32,691 nt of DNA, taken from contig JAGLOY010000095.1 in assembly GCA_023138735.1 (NCBI GenBank), positions 1 to 32,691 of the forward strand, read 5' to 3'. Below, piece by piece: positions 16,434 to 23,348 of the stretch (within the stretch, counting starts at the first letter, position 1; each line of letters begins with the position of its first letter). The notes beneath the pieces were generated by a model. The model worked only from the letters and a program-made list of their open reading frames with translations, was not told the origin of the DNA and did no database searches. The translations under genes were made by a program, and so were the position numbers. The DNA is from Candidatus Aegiribacteria sp. (lineage in GTDB: Bacteria; Fermentibacterota; Fermentibacteria; Fermentibacterales; JCC-6).

Positions 16434-17341
16434 GTCCTTATCCCCATGCGAAGCCTTGCCGACCTTGCTCTGCTGTTCCTCCGGACCTCATCCTCACCCG
16501 GAACAACCCACCGGGGAGAGTACTGCCGGTACCCGGCGGTATCTCTGAACAGCAGCTTGATCTTCCTGTCCTCGATGGAGTGAAACGTTATAAATGCTAT
16601 TCGAGCATCAACTTCAGTCCAACCGTTCAGTTCATCGATCAGCCTGTTCAGCTGATCAAGCTCTCCGTTTACAGCTATCCTGAGAGCCTGGAACACCCTG
16701 GAGAGTATTTTATTGGAGCCTCTTCTAACTGAAGCATTCACTATCCTCGCAAGTTCAAGGGTTGTACTGACAGGTCGGTTTTGTGCTATCGCCTTTGCTA
16801 TCCTCCTGCTTCTGCCTTCTTCCCCGTAGTTGTAGATGATATCAGCTATTTCTTTTTCGGATATTCTGTTCAGCAATTCTGCCGCAGCTTCGCCTTTTGA
16901 ATCATCGAACCTCATATCCAGAGGGCCTTCGTACCTGTAGGAGAACCCCCGCTGCGGATCATCGAGCTGTATTGATGAAAGACCCAGATCAAAAAGAGCT
17001 GCGGAAGCCTTCCCCAAACTCAATTCGTTAATGATTTCAGGTATTTCCGTATAACTCCCCTGCCGCACTATTACATCAGGATTATCGCTGAACCTGCTTC
17101 TGAGGATTTCAACAGCTGAAGGATCCCGATCAACAGCAAGAAAACTCATGCCTGGCAAAGCACGGGAAAGCATCGCCAGGTGGCCTCCTGCACCGGCTGT
17201 TCCATCCACAAGAAGCCCTTCATTCAGGTCACCTGCAAAAAAATCAACAACCTCATCTGCCATTACCGGCACATGAGAGGACATATCAATCCCGTTACCG
17301 GGACTTTCCATACTGTCTTCTGCAGATCTTTCTGCGCACAT
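16430..17341 (-). CDS. rsmH: 16S rRNA m4C1402 methyltransferase RsmH (MraW)
   Basis: SAM-dependent N4-methyltransferase acting on C1402 of 16S rRNA in the decoding centre, almost always the second gene of dcw clusters. Seen: HVPVMADEVVDFF, SAM-binding DGTAGAGGHLAML, FLAVDRDPSAVEIL, ALFDLGLSSIQLDDPQRGFSYRYEGPLDMRFD, then RVFQALRIAVNGEL and IAFITFHSIEDRKIK. All are family hallmarks. 303 residues. The ATG at 17341 follows AGGAGG by ten bases; a later ATG (residue 20, before SSHVPV) is the point where family similarity begins, so the true start could be downstream. Confidence 0.97.
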   Translation of the reverse strand: MCAERSAEDSMESPGNGIDMSSHVPVMADEVVDFFAGDLNEGLLVDGTAGAGGHLAMLSRALPGMSFLAVDRDPSAVEILRSRFSDNPDVIVRQGSYTEIPEIINELSLGKASAALFDLGLSSIQLDDPQRGFSYRYEGPLDMRFDDSKGEAAAELLNRISEKEIADIIYNYGEEGRSRRIAKAIAQNRPVSTTLELARIVNASVRRGSNKILSRVFQALRIAVNGELDQLNRLIDELNGWTEVDARIAFITFHSIEDRKIKLLFRDTAGYRQYSPRWVVPGEDEVRRNSRARSARLRMGIRT

Positions 17342-17377
17342 TGAAACCAGGCCTCCTGAAAAGGGAGAGACGATAAC

Positions 17378-17818
17378 TCAGTAAATGTCGATGTCGATTT
17401 CCTCAATGGCTTCTTCCAGAGAGGATACCTGTTCCTTTTCCCGTCCAGCGTACCGCTGGGCAGCCCAGAGTTCGATTGAATCAAGCAGGCCAATGAAAAC
17501 AATTTCATGGGTCATTCCGGAAACTTCAATCAGGTCGGAAGGAATGGTTATCCTGCCCTGACCGTCTATATTCACAGGTCGAATGTACTGGGAGAATTCA
17601 CGAATAATGTCTCTGTTTTTTCTGACGTTCCGGGAGAGCGATGCAAGCCCGTCCCTGACATTCTGCCACTTCTCCGGCGGGTAGAGAATAAGACTACCCT
17701 CCATGCCCTTCCCGATGAAGAGACCTTCCCTGGGCAGCTGCCTCCGAAACTGGGCGGGCACGCTTACCCGGCCCTTATCGTCAAGCGTATGTATGTGCTT
17801 CCCTGTGTAATCATTCAT
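17378..17818 (-). CDS. mraZ: Transcriptional regulator MraZ
   Basis: DNA-binding regulator and first gene of the dcw cluster. Seen: two AbrB-like swapped-hairpin repeats, TLDDKGRVSVPAQFRRQL and NIDGQGRITIPSDLIEV, each with the DxKGR/DGQGR core of MraZ. About 146 residues. The frame extends two codons to a TTG at 17824, but GGAGGG ends six bases before the ATG at 17818, so I start there. MraZ proteins bind TGGG repeats in their own promoter and repress the cluster; such repeats are found just upstream (see the operator entry), so autoregulation is very likely. The C-terminus is acidic (EEAIEEIDIDIY). Confidence 0.97.
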   Translation of the reverse strand: MNDYTGKHIHTLDDKGRVSVPAQFRRQLPREGLFIGKGMEGSLILYPPEKWQNVRDGLASLSRNVRKNRDIIREFSQYIRPVNIDGQGRITIPSDLIEVSGMTHEIVFIGLLDSIELWAAQRYAGREKEQVSSLEEAIEEIDIDIY

Positions 17819-17836
17819 AGGCAACCCTCCAGATCA

Positions 17837-17864
17837 ATTCTATCCCACAATTTCCCACTGTCAA
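17837..17864 (-). promoter_or_regulatory. Sigma70-like promoter of the mraZ/dcw cluster
   Basis: Minus-strand TTGACA (17859-17864), 16 bases, TAGAAT (17837-17842). This is near consensus. The predicted start is about 10 bases upstream of the ribosome-binding site, giving a short leader. Two of the MraZ boxes lie in its spacer. Confidence 0.75.
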
Positions 17865-17889
17865 CCCATTTTGTGGGATTACATCCCAC
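17844..17889 (-). promoter_or_regulatory. Putative MraZ operator (TGGG repeats)
   Basis: Minus-strand TGGG elements sit at 17844-17847, 17854-17857, 17865-17868 and 17885-17888, that is 10, 11 and 20 bases apart. About one helical turn between boxes matches the known MraZ operator of repeated TGGGN elements. The farthest box also forms a palindrome GTGGGAT TAC ATCCCAC (17873-17889). The two nearest boxes overlap the promoter spacer, so binding would block RNA polymerase. Confidence 0.78.
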
Positions 17890-18054
17890 GAAAATCTATA
17901 GTTGAAATACAGTACTACTTTATAGTGTTATTGTATAATGATTTAAGTGATCTGCCGAATCGTTCCGAATTGAGTAGACGGTTTTCTACTTTAATGAGGA
18001 TAAATAGTACAGTACCTTCGGCGGACTGAAATTGTGGTTATTCTCTGTTATTTC
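17890..18054. other. AT-rich gap between the exopolysaccharide operon and mraZ
   Basis: No gene. It contains a weak 6-bp hairpin AGTAGA/TCTACT (17973-17990) without a T-run, so it is not a convincing terminator for the upstream operon. It also holds CCGAAT twice, ten bases apart (17955-17960 and 17965-17970). On the minus strand CTTAAA and TATAAA 17 bases apart give a weak second promoter candidate. Nothing else stands out. Confidence 0.4.
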
Positions 18055-20238
18055 TTACTTTTCATGGTAGTAGTAATGATACTTATATGTGTAGTAATTG
18101 TATGAGGTGTAAGTGTTCAGGGGATCAAATCCATTCAGAACGGCACCAACGCTGTGGCCGGAGCCTCTCTGAAGTTTCTCCCATGATGATTTGAGCACCC
18201 TTTTGTCGATCTTTTTAACGCCAACAACAGTAAGTGTGGCATCGACTTCAGGACTCATCACAACAGGATCGGTGACGACTGCAATTGGAGGGCTGTCGAA
18301 AATAATCATGTCGTAGGATTTTTTCAGTAATACATGGAGATCCCTGAATTTTCTGCTGCCAAGCAACTCGGAGGGATTGTGCGGTATATGTCCGGAAGTA
18401 AGAACTGACAGATTCTCTATGCTCGTGCTGTTTACCGCTTCCTCCAAAGGAATCAAACCGGTTACAGTTTCGGTGAAACCGGGCTCCTGTGAAAGATTGA
18501 AGACCTTATGCAGGATGGGGCGTCTGAGATCAGTATCCACGATCAGAACCCTGGACCCCGCCTGAGCAATGGCAACAGCAAGGTTTCCAGCTGTGGTGGA
18601 TTTGCCTTCACCGGGACCGGCGCTTGTAATCAGAATCGAGTGTATCCCCTCCTCAATGGCGCTGAAGCGAAGGCTTGTTCTAAGATCCCTGTACGCCTCA
18701 CTGGCAGCCTGCCGGGGAGCGGTTATCATTATAAGCCCCTGTTTACCCCCAGGAATTGTGACATCGGACCTGGGTACCTTTGGTATCACACCGATAACAG
18801 GAATGCCAAGGTTTTCGACGTCCTCCGGGTTCTTGACAGAAGAATCAAGCTGCTCCTTCAGGAAGATGAACCCGATTCCCGCGGCCAGTCCAGCGAATAT
18901 TCCCAGGATCAGATTACGTTTTCGGTTGGGTTTGATCATGCCGCCGGGAAGAGCTGTATCGACTATTGTCACGTTACCGATCTGACCTGCCTCAGCAATT
19001 CTGACTTCTTCGAACTTGGTTCTGAGCATGAGGTATATGTTTTCACTCACTCTCCAGTTTCGCTCAAGCCTTGTCAGTCGCAATTCCAGTTCAGGAAGAA
19101 CCGAGATGCTGTCCTCAAGATCAAGCACAATACTTCTCAGAACAGACTCCCTGATTCTCTCAGCCCTCAGCTGTGATTCAACCGTTACAAGTTGTGAAAC
19201 TATTCCCTGAAGAGACTGAGCGGGATCATTGGGGTATTGACTGTAAGCAGCTTCCTCAAGTGCCCGGGTAAGAGCTTCCCTCCTGACGGAGATCTGAGTG
19301 TTCAGATCGATGATAACAGCGTCATCCTCAACACCGCCCCGCGACATCAGGGAGGCTCTGGAAGATTCCAGTGTTGCTATATCACCTTCAAGCTGTGCTA
19401 TGAAGGCAGTATTCAGGTTGGCAATATCATCAGCAAAATTAATGCGGCCGATCTCAAGCTGATCCGTGTAATAGGTCTTCTGGGCCTGCAGGGCTCCCTG
19501 TTCGGTCCTTGATGTAGCTGCCGCTGTTTCAAATATGGATAGATTTCTCACAATCTGAGCAGTTTCTGTGCTCAGGCTCAGTATTCCGTACTCCTCTTTG
19601 AACAGGGTCAGGGAATCCTCAGACTCAGCAAGCTCGATCTCCATGATATCAAGCTGTTCTGCAAGAAATTCCTTAACCAGTGTATTTTCTCCCCTGGCAT
19701 CGGTCAGGTTTCGTCTGAAGTATGTCTGAACTACAAGGTTAGCCATTGTAGCCGCCGCAACGGGAGAGTAACCGATCGCGGAAAGAACGAAGAAATCGGT
19801 ATCCTTCATGATACTGACTGAAATGCTGCCTCTTACCATTCCGATAAGCGAAGCTCGAAGGTTGTTCTGCGGAACAGTAAGGTCGCAGAAAAGGATAGTA
19901 AGCAGACTGTCCGAATTAGGCGACCTTAAAATCGAATCGGCTACCGATTCAGCCATGCTTCTGCTGCGTAGTATCTGTATCTGGTTGTTCCGCATGGGAT
20001 CCATCTCGAACCATAATACGTTCGACATGTTGAGTGTCTGGGTCATGTTGCTGCTGACATCGAAAATAAAGGTGGCGGACGATCTGAATAAAGGTCTGAT
20101 TCTTGAGGTCATCCAGATGCTTGCACTTATGGAAACTATCAGAAATCCCAGGATAATCCATTTGTTGTGGTAAAGCAGCCACAGGTACTCAGCTATGTTT
20201 ATGGATTCCCGCTCTTCCTGAAAGGTTCCGTCATTCAT
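18055..20238 (-). CDS. Exopolysaccharide co-polymerase / BY-kinase (Wzc-like)
   Basis: Inner-membrane chain-length regulator fused to a bacterial tyrosine kinase, controlling polymerisation and export of a surface polysaccharide. Seen in order: first membrane span about 26-43 (KWIILGFLIVSISASIWM), a long periplasmic region with coiled-coil stretches (about 180-410), a second span 442-460 with the proline-containing PGGMIKPNRK before it, then the kinase. The kinase has Walker A SAGPGEGKST (539-548), Walker A' VLIVDTDLRRP (564-574) and Walker B MIIFDSPP (644-651). The tail YTSYNYYTYKYHYYYH holds nine tyrosines, the usual autophosphorylation cluster. 727 residues, normal for the fused Wzc layout. 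It is the last of four genes and its ATG nearly abuts the SLBB gene stop. Confidence 0.95.
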   Translation of the reverse strand: MNDGTFQEERESINIAEYLWLLYHNKWIILGFLIVSISASIWMTSRIRPLFRSSATFIFDVSSNMTQTLNMSNVLWFEMDPMRNNQIQILRSRSMAESVADSILRSPNSDSLLTILFCDLTVPQNNLRASLIGMVRGSISVSIMKDTDFFVLSAIGYSPVAAATMANLVVQTYFRRNLTDARGENTLVKEFLAEQLDIMEIELAESEDSLTLFKEEYGILSLSTETAQIVRNLSIFETAAATSRTEQGALQAQKTYYTDQLEIGRINFADDIANLNTAFIAQLEGDIATLESSRASLMSRGGVEDDAVIIDLNTQISVRREALTRALEEAAYSQYPNDPAQSLQGIVSQLVTVESQLRAERIRESVLRSIVLDLEDSISVLPELELRLTRLERNWRVSENIYLMLRTKFEEVRIAEAGQIGNVTIVDTALPGGMIKPNRKRNLILGIFAGLAAGIGFIFLKEQLDSSVKNPEDVENLGIPVIGVIPKVPRSDVTIPGGKQGLIMITAPRQAASEAYRDLRTSLRFSAIEEGIHSILITSAGPGEGKSTTAGNLAVAIAQAGSRVLIVDTDLRRPILHKVFNLSQEPGFTETVTGLIPLEEAVNSTSIENLSVLTSGHIPHNPSELLGSRKFRDLHVLLKKSYDMIIFDSPPIAVVTDPVVMSPEVDATLTVVGVKKIDKRVLKSSWEKLQRGSGHSVGAVLNGFDPLNTYTSYNYYTYKYHYYYHEK

Positions 20239-20663
20239 CGTTCACTCATTATCCAGATAAGGTTAACGGCAATGATTATCTTGTATGAGAAATCGATAGC
20301 AGCCTTCCACCACTCGAAACTGTTGGTTGGTATGTATATTGTTGCTCCCGGCTGAAGATCCGGAACCGGGCCGCCATCAGCTTCTAAGAACCGGTCAAGA
20401 TTGTATTTTATCTCGCTATCCTCGTAAACTATTCTTACATCGCTGAGTTTCGCCTGTGCCGTTGGTCCTCCGGCAGAGGATATGCCTGCTATCAGATCGG
20501 CATCGATGGGAACAAGGTAAGTTCCGGGATTTCTAACTTCTCCCCACACGTGAATACTCATGAGAACTTCATCAGTCTCCACCCCTGGGACGGTATATCC
20601 CTCAAGGCCTGAGGCGTATAGAACGAAAACAGCTGTAATCACAAGGACAACGGAAACTTTCAT
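20235..20663 (-). CDS. Small SLBB-domain polysaccharide export protein
   Basis: A 142-residue envelope protein. Seen: an N-terminal signal peptide (VSVVLVITAVFVLYASG), one SLBB domain with IHVWGEVRNPGTYLVPIDADLIAGISSAGGPT and RFLEADGGPVPDLQPGATIYIP, and a hydrophobic C-terminal segment (IIIAVNLIWIM). SLBB domains occur in Wza-type outer-membrane export proteins. This one lacks the poly-export (periplasmic sugar-binding) domain that precedes SLBB in Wza and so is much shorter than the usual 350 or more residues. It overlaps the sugar dehydrogenase stop by ATGA and is followed directly by the kinase. Likely a partner in polysaccharide export; the exact place in the complex is inferred, and the C-terminal span suggests a membrane anchor. 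Confidence 0.8.
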   Translation of the reverse strand: MKVSVVLVITAVFVLYASGLEGYTVPGVETDEVLMSIHVWGEVRNPGTYLVPIDADLIAGISSAGGPTAQAKLSDVRIVYEDSEIKYNLDRFLEADGGPVPDLQPGATIYIPTNSFEWWKAAIDFSYKIIIAVNLIWIMSER

Positions 20664-21973
20664 GCCTTTATTACTTTCTCCTCACTCCCTGCCAGCCCTG
20701 AACACGCATTTCTCGTGTCAATTATAAGTGATGAATTGTCTATTATCCATTGATAATCGTAACAGGAGTGATTGGTTATGATGACAACACTATCGTACTC
20801 GCTGAGAACATCCTCCGTGAGCTCTACCGAGACAGGCCTGCGATGAGTCTGTCTGGTTTCTCCAATACTCCCAACGTACGGGTCGTTGTAATCAACATCG
20901 GCACCAAGTTGCAAAAGCAGGTCCATGATCATGAGGGCAGGTGTTTCACGGATATCGTCAATATCAGGTTTGTAAGCCATTCCAAGAATGAGTATCCTGC
21001 TGCCGTTTACGCTTTTCTGCCTGTCATTGAGAGCCTTTGTGATAATCGATACAACAAAGGCAGGCATCGCGGTATTGATCTCTCCTGCAAGCTCAATGAA
21101 CCTGGTTGGCATACCGAACTGACGCGCTTTCCAGGTAAGGTAGAAAGGATCAATCGGAATACAATGTCCCCCAAGTCCCGGTCCGGGGAAGAAGGGCGTG
21201 TAGCCGAAGGGTTTGGTTGATGCCGCCTTGATAACTTCCCATATATCAACATTCATCCTTGAAGCAAGCATTTTCAGCTCGTTAACAAGGGCAATATTGA
21301 CAGCCCTGTAGGTATTTTCGGTTATCTTCGCCATCTCGGCCACCTCGGGAGAACTTACTGATACAACCTCGTCAACCGCAAAGGAGTAGACCATCTCTGC
21401 AGCCTTTAAGCCTTCAGGGGTCAGTGCACCAACGAGTTTCGGTATTAATCTGGTAGTGAATGTCTTGTTGCCCGGGTCTTCCCTTTCGGGGGAAAATGCA
21501 ACGAAGAAATCCTCTCCAGCCTTAAGACCGCTTTCCTCCAGGATCGGTACAAGCTCTTCCCGGGTTGTACCGGGGTAGGTTGTTGATTCAAGTACAACAA
21601 GCTGACCTGGCTGGAGGTACTTGCATACCTCTCTGCCGGTACTGATCACGTAGCTGAGATCGGGTTCTCTGGATTTACCCAGAGGAGTAGGAACGCAGAT
21701 AATAACGGCATCAGATTCCTTCATCCTGGAGAAATCGGTTGTGCATTCGATCAGACCTGTCTTCACGGCAGCTGCGATACGTTCAGACGGGATAGTCTTC
21801 AGGTAACTTCTGCCTTCTCCGATCATTCGCGGTTTTTCTGCATCTATATCAATGCCGACAACCCTGCATCCGCCTTTCACGAATTCCAGTGCCAGCGGAA
21901 GTCCGACATAACCAAGGCCAATAATCGCAACCGATGGGTGTTCAGAATCTTTAAGCCTGTCAGTGAATTTCAT
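20660..21973 (-). CDS. Nucleotide-sugar dehydrogenase (UDP-GlcNAc/ManNAc 6-dehydrogenase type)
   Basis: NAD+-dependent four-electron oxidation of a UDP-hexose (or UDP-HexNAc) to the uronic acid. Seen: Rossmann VAIIGLGYVGLPLALEF, catalytic cysteine 271 in FPGPGLGGHCIPIDPFYLTWKA, and a C-terminal domain with LILGMAYKPDIDDIRETPALMIMDLL. The PGPGLGGHCIPIDPFYL form and the start resemble WbpA/WecC-type enzymes acting on UDP-GlcNAc or UDP-ManNAc rather than UDP-glucose, but substrate is not certain from the sequence. 437 residues. It overlaps the ugd stop and is followed by the SLBB gene, so both activities are co-expressed and probably feed the same polysaccharide. Confidence 0.92.
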   Translation of the reverse strand: MKFTDRLKDSEHPSVAIIGLGYVGLPLALEFVKGGCRVVGIDIDAEKPRMIGEGRSYLKTIPSERIAAAVKTGLIECTTDFSRMKESDAVIICVPTPLGKSREPDLSYVISTGREVCKYLQPGQLVVLESTTYPGTTREELVPILEESGLKAGEDFFVAFSPEREDPGNKTFTTRLIPKLVGALTPEGLKAAEMVYSFAVDEVVSVSSPEVAEMAKITENTYRAVNIALVNELKMLASRMNVDIWEVIKAASTKPFGYTPFFPGPGLGGHCIPIDPFYLTWKARQFGMPTRFIELAGEINTAMPAFVVSIITKALNDRQKSVNGSRILILGMAYKPDIDDIRETPALMIMDLLLQLGADVDYNDPYVGSIGETRQTHRRPVSVELTEDVLSEYDSVVIITNHSCYDYQWIIDNSSLIIDTRNACSGLAGSEEKVIKA

Positions 21974-23274
21974 ACATTTCTTCCGATCCCGAAGTAAGTG
22001 AAGCCCAGTGTTCTCAGTTTACCTGGATTGAATACGTTTCTGCCGTCGAAAATGACGGGTTGTTTCATTATCTCAGCCATTCTTGGAAAATCAGGCTCTC
22101 TGAACTCCGTCCATTCGGTGACAAGAACCATCGCATCGGCTCCAGTTACTGCATCGTACACGGACGAGGCGTATCTTACCGAATCACCAAGCACCTCTGA
22201 TGCGTTCTCCATAGCCTGAGGGTCGTAAGCCGCAATCGCTGCTCCTCTCTCAAGCAACCCTTTTATAACGGTCAGAGCAGGAGCTTCCCTGATATCATCC
22301 GTATTCGGTTTGAAGGAGATTCCCCATACCCCTATTGTGAATCCATTAAGGTTTTCTCCAAAATGATCGGTAACTTTCCTGACGAGAAGTTTTTTCTGAT
22401 CCTGGTTAACGTCAGTTACAGCTTTCAGCACTCTCAATTCAACACCATTCTGAATAGCTGTTTTCTGGAGCGCCCTGATATCCTTGGGGAAGCAGGAGCC
22501 GCCGAATCCGGCTCCTGGAAACAGAAAACTGGAGCCGATCCTTCTGTCGGAACCGATCCCGACTCTAATGTCATGGACATCGGCGCCAACCGAATCACAC
22601 ATATTGGCGATCTCGTTCATGAAGGATATCCTGGTTGCAAGCAAACTGTTGGCAACGTACTTCGTCATCTCGGCACTTCTTTTGCTCATGACAAGAACAG
22701 GATTATTGGTCCTGACAAAGGGAGAATAAAGTTCCTTCATTGTTTCCGCTACTTCGGGGGAATCGGTCCCGATAACCACTCGATCAGGTTTCATAAAATC
22801 ATCTATTGCTGAGCCCTCCTTAAGAAATTCAGGATTGCTCACCACAAAAACCTCATGATCGGTTCCTTTTTGTATCTGCTCCTCAACAATGTCCGCAGTA
22901 CCGACAGGTACGGTGCTCTTATTCACCACTATTCTGGATCCATCCATGTGTTTCGCTATTTCAGAAGCAACTGTAATCACATGCTTTAGATCAGCTGAAC
23001 CATCCTCATCGGGAGGAGTACCTACAGCTATGAAAATGATGGAACTCTTTCTAACAGCCACTGCGATATCAGATGTAAAAATAAGACGTTTCTCAGTGGT
23101 GTTACGTTCTATCATAGGTTTCAGGCCTGGCTCATATATAGGTAGAATGCCTTTTTTAAGATTTTCTATCTTCTCAATATTGTTATCTACACATATAACA
23201 TCGTTACCCATCTCTGAAAGACAGGTTGCAGCAACAAGTCCAACGTAACCGCTTCCGACAACGGCAATATGCAT
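21970..23274 (-). CDS. ugd: UDP-glucose 6-dehydrogenase
   Basis: Oxidises UDP-glucose to UDP-glucuronate with two NAD+. Seen: N-terminal MHIAVVGSGYVGLVAATCLS dinucleotide fold, KSTVPVGTAD, EFLKEGSAIDDFMKPDRVVIG and the catalytic cysteine 261 in FPGAGFGGSCFPKDIRAL. All are standard for Ugd, distinct from the GGHCIP motif of the next gene. The ATG has GGAGG five bases upstream. First gene of the four-gene polysaccharide operon, with a promoter beginning just upstream in the 74-base gap after selB. 434 residues, normal length. Confidence 0.95.
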   Translation of the reverse strand: MHIAVVGSGYVGLVAATCLSEMGNDVICVDNNIEKIENLKKGILPIYEPGLKPMIERNTTEKRLIFTSDIAVAVRKSSIIFIAVGTPPDEDGSADLKHVITVASEIAKHMDGSRIVVNKSTVPVGTADIVEEQIQKGTDHEVFVVSNPEFLKEGSAIDDFMKPDRVVIGTDSPEVAETMKELYSPFVRTNNPVLVMSKRSAEMTKYVANSLLATRISFMNEIANMCDSVGADVHDIRVGIGSDRRIGSSFLFPGAGFGGSCFPKDIRALQKTAIQNGVELRVLKAVTDVNQDQKKLLVRKVTDHFGENLNGFTIGVWGISFKPNTDDIREAPALTVIKGLLERGAAIAAYDPQAMENASEVLGDSVRYASSVYDAVTGADAMVLVTEWTEFREPDFPRMAEIMKQPVIFDGRNVFNPGKLRTLGFTYFGIGRNV

Positions 23275-23313
23275 CTTTCCTCCAGTTAGTTACTGTTGTA
23301 TTCAGGGCTGAGA

Positions 23314-23341
23314 ACTATACGAAGAATAGTAAAATCTGCAA
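23314..23341 (-). promoter_or_regulatory. Candidate promoter of the exopolysaccharide operon
   Basis: Minus-strand TTGCAG (23336-23341), a 16-base spacer and TATAGT (23314-23319), in the 74-base gap between the selB stop and the ugd ribosome-binding site. The -10 box is close to consensus and the -35 box is fair. It would let the polysaccharide genes be expressed apart from the nrdR-rnf-sel run. Confidence 0.55.
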
Positions 23342-23348
23342 ACCAGAA

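Noticed and set aside
17973-17990. Hairpin AGTAGA/TCTACT as terminator of the exopolysaccharide operon
   Set aside because: The stem is only six base pairs of mostly A-T pairs and no T-run follows it on the minus strand.
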